Positions 25,404 to 34,469 of a DNA stretch of 63,377 nt are shown here, piece by piece. The position numbers and the translations under genes were made by a program. Every line of letters starts with the position of its first letter. Position 1 is the stretch's first letter. The stretch is from UBA288 sp964461885 (lineage in GTDB: Archaea > Halobacteriota > Methanomicrobia > Methanomicrobiales > Methanospirillaceae): positions 1 through 63,377 of the forward strand of contig CAYWVY010000004.1 in NCBI GenBank assembly GCA_964461885.1. The letters run 5' to 3'. A model generated the notes under the pieces. That model was not told where the DNA came from. It ran no database searches and was given only the letters and a program-made list of their open reading frames with translations.

Positions 25404-26154
25404 ACTCGTCATCGTCGGGATCGGTCCCGGCGCCCTCGACCAGATGACCGGCCAGGCACGGCAGGCGATCGAAGAGGCCGACCTTGTGATCGGCAACGAT
25501 ACCTATCTCAGGCAGATCCGACCCCTGCTCGAAGAGAAGGAGGTCATCGTGAGCCGCATGGGCGAGGAGGTCGACCGCGCTCGGCGGGCGGTCGCGCTCG
25601 CCCGCGACCGGACGGTCGCGATGGTCTCGGGCGGTGACGCCGGGATCTACGGCATGGCCTCGATCGTGCTCGAAGTGCTCGAGCACGAGGCAGTGCCCGT
25701 GCCGTGCGAGATCCTTCCGGGCGTGACCGCCGCGAGCGCGGCTGCATCCCTGCTCGGGTCGCCGCTCTCGGGGGACTTCGCCGTGATCAGCCTCTCGAAC
25801 CTGCTGACCCCGCTCGAGGTGATCGAGAGCCGGCTCGACCACGCCTTCGCGATGGGCATACCGGTCGCGCTCTACAACCCGAAGAGCCGGGGCCGGCCGC
25901 ACAACCTCGCCCTTGCGATCGCGACGGCGCGCCGCCACCTGGCGCCGACCGTGCCGGTCGGGGTCGTCCGGAACGCGTCGCGCGACGGCGAGACCGTGCT
26001 CGTGACGACGCTCGGTGCATTCGAGGCGGTCGAGGACGAGGTGGACATGCACGCGATCGTGATCGTCGGGACCGGCGAGAGCCGCATCATCGCCTTGGAG
26101 GGACGAAATGGCATCATCACCCCGCGGGGATATCACCGGAAGTACGTATACTGA
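25387..26154 (+). CDS. cbiH: Precorrin-3B / cobalt-factor III C17-methyltransferase CbiH
   Basis: CbiH methylates C17 and contracts the ring. The 255-aa product shows LVIVGIGPGALDQMTGQARQAI, VSGGDAGIYGMASIVLEV, EILPGVTAASAAASLLGSPLSGDFAVISLSNLLTP and VALYNPKSRGRP. The start is a TTG at 25387 inside the end of cbiG; no better ATG or GTG lies before the conserved first strand. The 3' end overlaps cbiC by 47 nt. Confidence 0.92.
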   Translation: MPSPGKLVIVGIGPGALDQMTGQARQAIEEADLVIGNDTYLRQIRPLLEEKEVIVSRMGEEVDRARRAVALARDRTVAMVSGGDAGIYGMASIVLEVLEHEAVPVPCEILPGVTAASAAASLLGSPLSGDFAVISLSNLLTPLEVIESRLDHAFAMGIPVALYNPKSRGRPHNLALAIATARRHLAPTVPVGVVRNASRDGETVLVTTLGAFEAVEDEVDMHAIVIVGTGESRIIALEGRNGIITPRGYHRKYVY

Positions 26155-26764
26155 CCTCGGCGCGACCACGCCCGAGGCGCTCGCGATCTCCACGAAGAGC
26201 CGCGAGTTCGCACGGCAGGAGATCGGGAACGCGACCCTAGAGGACCGCGTCAGGCAGCGGTGCGCGATCGCGGTCGGCGATATCGCCATGGCGGGGCTGC
26301 TCCGTTTCCGGCTTGACCCGGCGGACGCGGGCCTCGCCGCGCTCGATGCCGGCGCGCCGATCGTTGCCGATATACGGATGGTCGAGGTCGGGCTCCAGAA
26401 GCGAGGCCATGCCTCGCCCATTCTCTGCATGCTCGACCACGGCGCGGAGCGTGCGGTGGCGGACGGAATCACCCGGACTTCGGCCGGCCTCCTCGCGCTC
26501 GGCGACCGGCTCGAGAACGCGATCGTCGTGATCGGGAACGCGCCCTCGGCCCTGCTCGCGCTCTGCGGCCTGGTCGAAGGAGGTCTTCGGCCGGCCCTGG
26601 TGGTCGGCACCCCGGTCGGGTTCGTGAATGCGGCCGAGTCAAAGGCCCTGCTCCGGACCCTCGACGTCCCGTCGATCTCGAACGAGGGGACCCGCGGGGG
26701 CACGCCCGTGGCGGTGGCGGCCATGAACGAGATCATCACCATCTTCGCCGAGCGGCGGGCATGA
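26108..26764 (+). CDS. cbiC: Cobalt-precorrin-8 methylmutase CbiC
   Basis: CbiC moves a methyl from C11 to C12, giving hydrogenobyrinate/cobyrinate. The 218-aa product has the TLEDRVRQRCAIAVGDIAMAGLLRF region, PIVADIRMVEVGL, and the strongly conserved VIGNAPSALLAL and VVGTPVGFVNAAESK segments. The first about 20 residues lie in the long overlap with cbiH, so the start could be later. Its stop overlaps the cbiD start by 4 nt. Confidence 0.93.
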   Translation: MASSPRGDITGSTYTDLGATTPEALAISTKSREFARQEIGNATLEDRVRQRCAIAVGDIAMAGLLRFRLDPADAGLAALDAGAPIVADIRMVEVGLQKRGHASPILCMLDHGAERAVADGITRTSAGLLALGDRLENAIVVIGNAPSALLALCGLVEGGLRPALVVGTPVGFVNAAESKALLRTLDVPSISNEGTRGGTPVAVAAMNEIITIFAERRA

Positions 26765-27762
26765 TCGACCCGGTCACGGGCACACCCTACCCCGACGCCT
26801 GGGTCGCGGCCTGCACCTCGCCCGGGGCTCGAGCCCTCGCGGCCTCGGGCCTCGGGGTGCTGACCGCGGACGGGACCGTCCTGCGGCGCGGCCTCACGAC
26901 CGGGACCACGGCCGCAGCTGCGGCAAAGGCCGCCGTCCTCTCACTCGCACATCCCTGCACAGCGGTCGAACTCCGGCTTCCCGTGGGTATCGGCGTGACA
27001 ATCCCCGTGGACGCGGCGGACGGGGTCGCGCGCTGCAGGAAGGACCCCGGCGACTATCCTGACGACGCGACCGGAGACGCGGTGATCCTGGCGCGGGCTT
27101 CGCCCGCGCCCATCGTCACGATCGACACGGGCATAGGAGTTGGGCGGTACATCCGCGACACCCCGCGTTTCCGGCGCGGCGAACCCGCGATCAGCGAGGC
27201 GGCCCGCGCCGCGATCCTCCGGGCTGTGGACGAGGCCTGCCGCGAGATCGGCCTTCCGGGGGCAACCGTGACCCTTGCCGTGCCCGGCGGCGCGGCGATC
27301 GCTCTGCGCACCCTCAACGCGCGGGTGGGGATCGAGGGCGGGATCTCGCTGCTCGGGACCACCGGGCTGGTCGAGCCCTGGGACGACCACCTGGGAGGCG
27401 CCGTGCTCGCCCGGGTCGCGGCCGCCGACCCCGTGGTGCTGACGACGGGCCGGATCGGCCTCGGTCACGCCCGGCGCCGGTATCCCGGCACCGAGGTCGT
27501 GCTGGTCGGCGGCCGGATCGGTGAGGCGATTGGAGCGGCCCCGGGAGGGGTGACGCTCTTCGGCCTCCCGGCCCTGGTCCTGAAGCACCTCCTGCCCGAC
27601 GTCCTCGCGGGGACCGGCTGCGCGACGGTGGAGGAGCTCGCCGCGGCCCCCACGTTCGCCACGGCAACCGTGCGGGCCTTCGAGGCGGCGGTCGCCCGGT
27701 ACCCGGGCCTCCGCGTCGTGCTGATCGATCGGGCGGGCGCCGTCATCGCGGAGGGGCCATGA
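26761..27762 (+). CDS. cbiD: Cobalt-precorrin-5B C1-methyltransferase CbiD
   Basis: CbiD methylates C1 of cobalt-precorrin-5B. The 333-aa product carries the family motif RRGLTTGTTAAAAAKAAVL near residue 45 and VTIDTGIGVGRYI, GTTGLVEPWDD and the GLPALVLKHLLP helix. The first about 40 residues (PVTGTPYPDAWVAAC) are a variable extension. It overlaps cbiC and cbiE by 4 nt each. Confidence 0.93.
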   Translation: MIDPVTGTPYPDAWVAACTSPGARALAASGLGVLTADGTVLRRGLTTGTTAAAAAKAAVLSLAHPCTAVELRLPVGIGVTIPVDAADGVARCRKDPGDYPDDATGDAVILARASPAPIVTIDTGIGVGRYIRDTPRFRRGEPAISEAARAAILRAVDEACREIGLPGATVTLAVPGGAAIALRTLNARVGIEGGISLLGTTGLVEPWDDHLGGAVLARVAAADPVVLTTGRIGLGHARRRYPGTEVVLVGGRIGEAIGAAPGGVTLFGLPALVLKHLLPDVLAGTGCATVEELAAAPTFATATVRAFEAAVARYPGLRVVLIDRAGAVIAEGP

Positions 27763-28340
27763 GGATCGTCGGGGTCGGCTGCGGCCCGGGCCTTCTCACC
27801 CCCCGCGCCGCCGCTATCATCCGCGACGCCGACGAAGTCTGGGGCTCGGCACGGGCTATCGGGCTCGCCTCCGATGCGCTCTACCCTGGCTGCCTGGTCC
27901 ACGAGATCGAGGACTACCGCGGACTCCGCGACCTCGGCCCCGGGGCCGTCGTGCTCTCGACCGGGGACCCGATGCTCTCGGGCCTCGGGTACCTTCCGGG
28001 CGAGGTAGAGCCCGGGATCTCGTCGCTCCAGGTTGCGCTGGCCCGGCTCCGGATTCCCTGGACCCGCGTCGCGGTTCTCACTGCCCACGGCAGGAACCAC
28101 GATGAGGCCGTGGGCAGTGCCGTCAGCGAGATCGAACGGGGACAGGTCGCGTTTCTGATCGCGGACCCGGTCTTTCCCGTTGGATCCCTCGCGGAAGCCC
28201 TCGTCCCGCTCGGTGACGGTATCCGGATTGCGCTCTGCGAGCGCCTCGGATACCCTGACGAACGGATCGCGGTCGGCACCCCCGGAATGCCCCCTGGCCC
28301 TCTCTCGCCCCTCTTCGTGGTCCTCGCGGGCCGGTTCTAG
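27759..28340 (+). CDS. cbiE: Cobalt-precorrin-7 C5-methyltransferase CbiE
   Basis: CbiE methylates C5 of cobalt-precorrin-7. The 193-aa product has the short CbiE pattern: IVGVGCGPGLLTPRAAAIIRDADEVWGSARAI, VLSTGDPMLSGLGYL and EPGISSLQVALARL. It is the last gene of the tetrapyrrole run and ends 4 nt into the convergent PfkB-family gene. CbiJ and CbiA are missing from the window, so the pathway is completed elsewhere. Confidence 0.92.
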   Translation: MRIVGVGCGPGLLTPRAAAIIRDADEVWGSARAIGLASDALYPGCLVHEIEDYRGLRDLGPGAVVLSTGDPMLSGLGYLPGEVEPGISSLQVALARLRIPWTRVAVLTAHGRNHDEAVGSAVSEIERGQVAFLIADPVFPVGSLAEALVPLGDGIRIALCERLGYPDERIAVGTPGMPPGPLSPLFVVLAGRF

Positions 28341-29266
28341 CGCAGGCGTTCGACCCGTACCTGCGGCAGCAGGGCCTCGATGTCCTCCCGCTGTCCAAGC
28401 GCGGTCCCCGCATGCAGCGTGCTCGCAGTCCCCGCCGCAACCGCCCAGCGGACGGCCTCGTCGGGCTGCAGTCCCCTGGAGAGCCCGTGCATGAACCCGG
28501 CGACGGCCGAATCGCCGGCACCGATCGTGTTCACCACCTCGACATCGGGCGGGATCGCGTGCCAGGCTCCGTCTCTTCCCGAGAGGACGATACCGTCCGG
28601 GCCCATCGAGGCCAGGACAATATCGACGCCGGCATCGAGCGGCTCCTCGGTCGCCTTGAGCACCTGGTCCACTCCCTTAAGTTCGCGCCCGACCAGTTCG
28701 CCGAGCTCGTGGACATTCGGCTTGATTGCGTACGGCCGGCCCTGGATGCCGCCGCGGAGGGCATCGCCATCCGCGTCGAGCACGACCCGCGCGCCATGGC
28801 CGCGTCCGATCTCGACGCAGGTCCGGTAGATCGCGGGCTTGACGTTCGGGGGGAGCGAGCCCCCGATCGAGAACGCGGTCATCCCCGAGAGACCGCGGAG
28901 CTTCCGGAGGAGATTCATAATCGCGTACGGCTCTATCTCGGGCCCTTTCGAGTTCAGCGTCATCTGGCAGTCCGTGTCGTGCTGACGAACGATGATGTTC
29001 GACCGTGTATCGCCCGAGATCCGGATAAAGTCGCAGGCGACGCCGTCGCCGACGAGCAGGGCCTCGAGCTCGTCGCCGCGGAACCCGCCGACGAACCCGA
29101 GCGCCGTGTTCGGCGTGCCGAGTGCCGTCAGCACCTTCGAGACACCGATGCCCTTTCCCCCGGGGAAGAGGTGCTCCTCGACGATGCGGTTCGGGACGTC
29201 GCAGGCGAGCCCGTCGACGTGGATTGTGCGGTCGAGGGCGGGATTGAGCGTGAGCGTGTAGATCAT
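28337..29266 (-). CDS. PfkB-family sugar kinase (1-phosphofructokinase/hexose kinase type)
   Basis: A 309-aa ribokinase-fold kinase. The start YTLTLNPALDRTIHVDGL and FPGGKGIGVSKVLTALG mark the FruK/LacC branch; the catalytic end motif is NTIGAGDSAVAGFMHGLSRGL with the base Asp. NVHELGELVG and IGGSLPPNV are also present. The start ATG at 29266 is preceded by non-conserved codons in the longer frame. The substrate cannot be settled by sequence; a phosphorylated hexose is likely. It is convergent with cbiE (4-nt overlap). Confidence 0.85.
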   Translation of the reverse strand: MIYTLTLNPALDRTIHVDGLACDVPNRIVEEHLFPGGKGIGVSKVLTALGTPNTALGFVGGFRGDELEALLVGDGVACDFIRISGDTRSNIIVRQHDTDCQMTLNSKGPEIEPYAIMNLLRKLRGLSGMTAFSIGGSLPPNVKPAIYRTCVEIGRGHGARVVLDADGDALRGGIQGRPYAIKPNVHELGELVGRELKGVDQVLKATEEPLDAGVDIVLASMGPDGIVLSGRDGAWHAIPPDVEVVNTIGAGDSAVAGFMHGLSRGLQPDEAVRWAVAAGTASTLHAGTALGQREDIEALLPQVRVERLR

Positions 29267-29506
29267 GGGATCGCCTGGTGGAGCATCAGCGACGATGGTA
29301 TTCAGGGTTTCGGCGATGGGAGGGAATTCCGATTCCCGATCCGCCTGGGTGAGAGTGTGCCCTGCCGCCGAGGCGCCCGGATATCCCTGCAGACGAGCAT
29401 ACGGATGCCCCATGCTTCTATCATATGATCTGTTAAAATATGGCCGGGAATATCAAAGAGAAAGACATATGTGTCTCTCCATCGACGGAAAAACCAGTAT
29501 AGGTGA

Positions 29507-30430
29507 ATGAGGATGACGACAGAGGCGCAGGCAGAGGGAGCGGTCGGCATTGCCGTTGATGGTGCCGACAACGTGTATGTGATGGACCCGGCCAACTGCC
29601 GGATCAAGAAATACTCGCCGTCGGGAGAGTTCGTTGGAGAATGGAGCTGTGCGGGCCAGGGCGATCTGAACGTCCAGCAGTCCGTCGGCGTGACCGTGGA
29701 CGGCGTGGGTAACGTCTACCTGATGGATGCGGAGACGTGCCAGATACGCAAGTTCACCTCAACGGGTCAGTTCATCGGGGCGTGGGGCTTCGGAAGCAGC
29801 GGGGACGCGGTGGGGGGACCCGACCCCGCTCCCCAGGCCGCGGCGCCGAAGATCACCTCGTCGCCGGCCGCCCAGATCGCTGCGGCGATGAAGTCGGCCG
29901 CCGAGGAGAAGGCAGGGGCCGCCACGTCCTCCGCCGCCGGGGCTGCCGCCGCTCCCGGAGAGGCAGCCGCCAGGGGCGTTGACGCGACAAAGTCAGCGGC
30001 AGCGGGAGTGGCAGCGGCCGGGTCATCTATTGCAGGCAAGGCGGCTGAGACCGTCAAGTCCGCTGCGGCCGGAGCGGTTGCCGCTCCTGAAGAGGCAGCC
30101 GCCAAGGGTGTCGACGCTGCGAAGCCTGGGGCAACTGGGGTGGCAGCGGCGGGGTCATCGATTGCAGGCAAGGCGACTGAGACCGTCAAGTCCGCTGCGG
30201 CCGGAGCGGTTGCTGCTCCTGGAGAGGCAGCCGGGAAGGGCGTTGACGCGGCGAAAACTGCGGCAGCGGGAGTGGCCGGGACAGGAACAGCTGTCGCAGG
30301 CAAAGCGGGGGAGACCGTCAAGGTCACTGCACCTGCCGGGGCTCCGGCGCCGGGCGATGGGCTGAAGACTCCCGTCCACCTCGAGCCGGCCGCACCCGCG
30401 AAGCGCCCCTGGTGGCAGTTCTGGAAGTAG
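29507..30430 (+). CDS. NHL-repeat / alanine-rich tandem repeat protein
   Basis: A 307-aa protein of no known whole-length family. Residues 10-95 hold two NHL-type repeats (AVDGADNVYVMDPANCRIKKYS and the later VDGVGNVYLMDAETCQIRKF), far short of the six a full propeller needs. Residues 152-283 are three tandem 44-residue copies rich in Ala, Gly and Val with a Lys-x-x-x-Lys spacing (SIAGKAAETVKSAAAGAVAA), likely long amphipathic helices. It ends RPWWQFWK. There is no signal peptide. GGTGA at 29502-29506 fits ATG 29513 better than 29507. Role unknown; the repeats resemble LEA or apolipoprotein-like helices. Confidence 0.7.
   Translation: MRMTTEAQAEGAVGIAVDGADNVYVMDPANCRIKKYSPSGEFVGEWSCAGQGDLNVQQSVGVTVDGVGNVYLMDAETCQIRKFTSTGQFIGAWGFGSSGDAVGGPDPAPQAAAPKITSSPAAQIAAAMKSAAEEKAGAATSSAAGAAAAPGEAAARGVDATKSAAAGVAAAGSSIAGKAAETVKSAAAGAVAAPEEAAAKGVDAAKPGATGVAAAGSSIAGKATETVKSAAAGAVAAPGEAAGKGVDAAKTAAAGVAGTGTAVAGKAGETVKVTAPAGAPAPGDGLKTPVHLEPAAPAKRPWWQFWK
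29960..30355 (+). repeat. Three in-frame 132-bp tandem repeats
   Basis: Copies at 29960-30091, 30092-30223 and 30224-30355 each encode a 44-residue unit that begins GEAAxKGVDA-like and ends AGAVAAPE/G. Copies 1 and 2 are close at DNA level; copy 3 has drifted. The phase is exactly three-divisible, so copy number can change without frameshift. Confidence 0.85.
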
Positions 30431-30644
30431 ACGTGCCGGTGCCGCAGTCAGCTCAGCCCTCGGGCATGGGGGGGTGCGGACACCGATGGCGGAAGGGGTG
30501 GGCGCGCCTCTCCGCGTTCTTTTTTGTGCTCGTCCCCTGAACGAGACGGTTTTTCTCCCCATCGTATGTGGAAAGTTCCTAGCTCGAGTCGAAGGATCAT
30601 GGGCCAGGCGGGCTGTTCGGACCCGACGCACCGGAAAAAAAGAG

Positions 30645-32702
30645 TTAGATGTAGAGCGGCGCGAGCACGAGGGCCGTGGTCGCCAGCAGCTTGACCAGTA
30701 CGTGGAGCGAGGGGCCGGCCGTGTCCTTGAACGGATCGCCGACCGTGTCTCCCACGACTGCCGCCTTGTGCGCGTCCGAGCCCTTGCCGCCGTACTCGCC
30801 GGTCTCGATGAACTTCTTGACGTTGTCCCACGCGCCGCCGCTGTTGTTGAGCACGAGCGCGAGCATCAGGCCGACGATCGTCGCGACCATCAGGAACGAG
30901 GCCATCGCCTCGAACTTGAGGATGTAGCCGACGATCACGGGGAAGATGACGGCCAGAAGACCCGGTGCGACCATGTTCTTGAGTGCGCCCTTGGTCGTGA
31001 TATCGACGCATGCCCCGTAGTCGGGCTTGACTGTGCCGGCCAGGATGCCCGGGTCCTTGAACTGCCGCCGGACCTCTTCGATGATGTACCCGGCCGTCTT
31101 GCCGACGGCCCGGATCGCGAGGGACGCGAAGACGAAGACGAGCATCGCGCCGAAGAGTGCGCCGACGAAGACCGGCAGGCTCGCCAGGTTCACGACCTCG
31201 AACGGCGTGCCCCTCAGGAGCGAGACATCGGTCATGTAGGCGTTGAAGAGCAGGAAGGCCGAGAGCGCGGCTGAACCGACTGCGTAGCCCTTGGTCAGGG
31301 CCTTGGTCGTGTTGCCGGCCGAGTCGAGCGCGGCGATCCGGTCCATCACGACGTCGGGCTGGCCCGACATCTCGATGATCCCGCCGGCGTTATCGACGAT
31401 CGGGCCGAAGGTGTCCATCGCGAGGATGTACGCGACCGGCGCGAGCATGCCGATCGTTGCGACTGCCGTGCCGTAGAGGCCGCCGTTCGGGACACCGGAC
31501 TGCACGCCGCAGTAGTAGGACGCGAGGAGCGCGGCGCCGATCGCGATCGCGGAGATCCCCGTCGTCTCAAGACCGACCGCAAAGCCGGAGATGATGTTCG
31601 TGGCCGAGCCGGTCAGCGAGGACTTCGCCATCTCCTTCACAGGCCGGTAACGGCTGTCCGTGTAGTAGAGGGTCAGGTACAGGAAGACCACCGAGAGGAT
31701 CAGTCCGATCACGGCTGCGTAGAAGAACCAGATGTTCCCGAGCAGCCAGTCGACCGCGAAGTAGAGGAGGACGGCCGAGAGGATCGCGGTCACGAAATAG
31801 CCGCGGTTCAGGGCGTCCATCGGGTTCCCGGAGTTGCCCGACGACTCGGTCACGGTCAGGATCCCGATGATCGTTGCGATCAGGCCGAGAGCGCCCGCCA
31901 CCAGCGGGAACAGGACGCCGTTGACGCCGAAGACGCCGAAGAGGGCCACGCCCAGGATCATCGCGCCGATGTTCTCGGCCACGGTCGACTCGAAGAGATC
32001 TGCACCGCGCCCGGCACAGTCGCCGACGTTGTCGCCGACAAGATCCGCGATCACGGCCGGGTTCCGGGGGTCGTCCTCGGGGATGCCCGCCTCGACCTTG
32101 CCCACAAGGTCAGCGCCGACGTCGGCGGCCTTCGTGTAGATCCCACCGCCCAGCTGGGCGAAGAGCGCGATGAACGAAGCGCCGAAAGCGAAGCCGACGA
32201 TCAGCAGGGGCGTCGTCTGGGGATCGCCGCCGAAGGCCGTGAAGATGATCGAGACCCCCAGCAGCGAGAGCGCGACGATCGTCAGGCCCGAGACCGCCCC
32301 GCCGCGGAGCGCGACCACGATGGCCTTGCCGAGGCTCGTTTGCGCGGCCGCGGCCGACCGGAGGTTCGCGTGGACGCTGGTCCACATCCCGATGATCCCG
32401 GCCACGCCGGACAGCGTCGCGCCGAACAGGAATGAGATCGCGGTCGGGATCGCGAGCTCGGCCCGGCCGGTCAGGTAGTAGACTCCGATGAGGAGCAACG
32501 CCGTGACCACGCCGATGATGGCGATGGTCGTGTACTGCCGGCGCAGAAAGGCCAGCGCGCCCTCCTTGATCGCCGCGGCCACCTCGCGCATTCCAGGCGT
32601 GCCCGTGTCGGCACGCATCACCTGCAACGCAAAAATTCCGGCCACCACCAGGGCGATCACGCCGATGGCACCTGTCAGCATCAAATGGGGTTGAATATAC
32701 AT
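30645..32702 (-). CDS. hppA: Membrane-bound proton-pumping pyrophosphatase
   Basis: A 685-aa integral membrane pump with about 16 helices that couples PPi hydrolysis to H+ export. It has the catalytic DVGADLVGK (194-202), the GRGADLFES region (about 231-239) and DNAGG. At the position that separates ion classes the sequence is GNTTKALTKG, with Lys467 and Thr470, the pattern of K+-independent H+ pumps. GAGGTG precedes the ATG at 32702, and a TATA-like GATAGTTATAG lies about 75 nt upstream. Expected role: recovery of energy from biosynthetic PPi. Confidence 0.95.
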   Translation of the reverse strand: MYIQPHLMLTGAIGVIALVVAGIFALQVMRADTGTPGMREVAAAIKEGALAFLRRQYTTIAIIGVVTALLLIGVYYLTGRAELAIPTAISFLFGATLSGVAGIIGMWTSVHANLRSAAAAQTSLGKAIVVALRGGAVSGLTIVALSLLGVSIIFTAFGGDPQTTPLLIVGFAFGASFIALFAQLGGGIYTKAADVGADLVGKVEAGIPEDDPRNPAVIADLVGDNVGDCAGRGADLFESTVAENIGAMILGVALFGVFGVNGVLFPLVAGALGLIATIIGILTVTESSGNSGNPMDALNRGYFVTAILSAVLLYFAVDWLLGNIWFFYAAVIGLILSVVFLYLTLYYTDSRYRPVKEMAKSSLTGSATNIISGFAVGLETTGISAIAIGAALLASYYCGVQSGVPNGGLYGTAVATIGMLAPVAYILAMDTFGPIVDNAGGIIEMSGQPDVVMDRIAALDSAGNTTKALTKGYAVGSAALSAFLLFNAYMTDVSLLRGTPFEVVNLASLPVFVGALFGAMLVFVFASLAIRAVGKTAGYIIEEVRRQFKDPGILAGTVKPDYGACVDITTKGALKNMVAPGLLAVIFPVIVGYILKFEAMASFLMVATIVGLMLALVLNNSGGAWDNVKKFIETGEYGGKGSDAHKAAVVGDTVGDPFKDTAGPSLHVLVKLLATTALVLAPLYI

Positions 32703-32811
32703 GGGTCACCTCTCGATCACAGTTCTGGATATGATACCGTAGGATTGGTACTCATACTTGACGTGCGAGACTATAACTATCCATCGTCGGGCTAATAAAG
32801 GCTAACGCTTT

Positions 32812-34025
32812 CTATTTGGGGTCAATCAGGGCCAGTTCGGGCTCCGGCTCGCACGGCGCCCGAAGAATTTCGCGGCGGACCACGCAGAGTGAACCGATCA
32901 CCCCGACCACGATGTTGTAGTAGTAGAGCAGAGCCCGCCAGAGGAGGACGAAGATCCCGACGATCGATGACGGCACGATCAGGGCGTAGAGCGAGGCGGC
33001 CGCGATCTCGGCGATCCCCGACGAGCCCGGCGTGAGCGGCGCCAGGCTCACGATCGCGATGATCAGCTGGAACAGGAACGACTCGGCGATGAATGGGGCC
33101 TGGCCCAGGGCGATCAGGATCAGGGACGCGACGAAGAACTCCGAGGACCAGAACAGGGCCGTGCAGATCCCGCCCGTCACGAGCCCGCGCCGCCCCTGGG
33201 AGGTGAAGTAGACCAGGCTCGCGAAGAGTGCGTCCGTCTCCCGCTCAGCCCCCGCGATCATCTTGCGGAGCCGCTCGCCGGGGAACCGCCGCTCGGCCCA
33301 TACGAGCACGCGCATGACGATGCTTTTCACCCGCGCGGGCCGCCGCACGGCGAGGGCGAGGAGCAGGATCAGGCCGACCATGATGACCCAGGCGATGCCC
33401 ATGCCCGCGATGATCCAGGGGGGAAGCGAGAGCCAGAGCGGGCCCAGCGCGACCATGGCGACCACGCCCATCAGGGAGAGCACGACCCCGTCGAGGACGC
33501 GCTCCATCAGCGCCACCGCGGTCGCATCCCCGATCTTGAGCCCGGCCCGGTAGAGCCCGTGGATGCGGACGGGCTCGCCCCCGGCCTGCCCGGGGGTGAT
33601 CGCGCCGGCGAAGAGGTTCGCGGTCACGACCAGGAATGCGTATCCGGCGCCGACCCGGTAGTGGAGCGCCTTGGAGAGTTCGGTCATCCGGTAGGCCCAG
33701 AAGACAAGGGAGAAGGTGCGGAGCAGGAGCGCGAGCAGCAGGTAGACCGGGTTGAAGTCCAGCAGGAGCTCGAGCGTCTCCCGGTCGACGGTCAGATAGA
33801 GGACCACGCCCAGGACTACGAGAGAGAAGCCGATCGAGAGNNNNNNNNNNNNNNNNNNNNNNNNNNNNNNNNNNNNNNNNNNNNNNNNNNNNNNNNNNNN
33901 NNNNNNNNNNNNNNNNNNNNNNNNNNNNNNNNNNNNNNNNCGACGGTCAGATAGAGGACCACGCCCAGGACTACGAGAGAGAAGCCGATCGAGAGCCACG
34001 CCCACCGTCTCTGGGTTCTGTCCAT
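32812..34025 (-). CDS. Lysylphosphatidylglycerol synthetase/flippase-type membrane protein (UPF0104-like), split by a spurious gap
   Basis: A polytopic membrane protein with about eight helices in the MprF-N/UPF0104 family (TLELLLDFNPVYLLLALLL, the conserved TPGQAGGEPVR loop and APLTPGSSGIAEIAAASL). Such proteins act in lipid translocation or, in archaea, glycolipid assembly. The 100-N run cuts the N-terminus, but the 55 bases on each side of it are identical. Deleting the N run and one copy (155 bases) leaves 1059 bases, an uninterrupted 352-aa frame from ATG 34025. Without that the frames disagree. Confidence 0.85.
33786..33995. other. Assembly gap flanked by identical 55-bp ends
   Basis: Bases 33786-33840 and 33941-33995 are the same 55-mer and enclose exactly 100 N (33841-33940). 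The pattern is that of two contigs whose ends overlap by 55 bp but were scaffolded rather than merged, not of a biological repeat. Confidence 0.9.
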
Positions 34026-34469
34026 GGCAACGGACCCTGCTCCTTACTATCACAGCGAAGGGACTTGAGTATGCCGGGCTTCCTCCTTCATGGGGCGTCA
34101 CCGAGCGGGTCCCGGACGTCGACCGGAAGGTCCTCGTCTCGAACTCGGCCACGCGGCCCGGGACGTGGCCAAACATCGCGGTGGAACAGAGGATGACCGA
34201 GTCCTCGTCGGGGGGGTCTTCAAAAGGCGGCGACCGATCACGCCCGATGGGAACCCGGGCCGGACGGCTTCGCGCTCGGTGATGGCCTTTGCCGGGGTGC
34301 CCACGGCGCCGACATGGACGGCCGCGGCACGGCGGAGCCGGAGTCTCGCGGCCCGGACGAGCCCACTGTCGAGGAATTCGTCGTCGGAGCGGCCCTGGTG
34401 GAGAACGCGGCCGCCGTCCATCGGCTCGACGCGATCAGCCGGGGCGCACGCGAGATCGAAACTGTCCTG
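34026..34469. other. Gene-poor stretch between flippase-like gene and purB
   Basis: Open frames exist on both strands but the best plus frame (34314 onwards, with VEEFVVGAALVENAAAVHRL) runs into purB in antisense and no complete family is recognised. It may be degraded coding sequence or plain GC-rich intergenic DNA. Confidence 0.4.
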
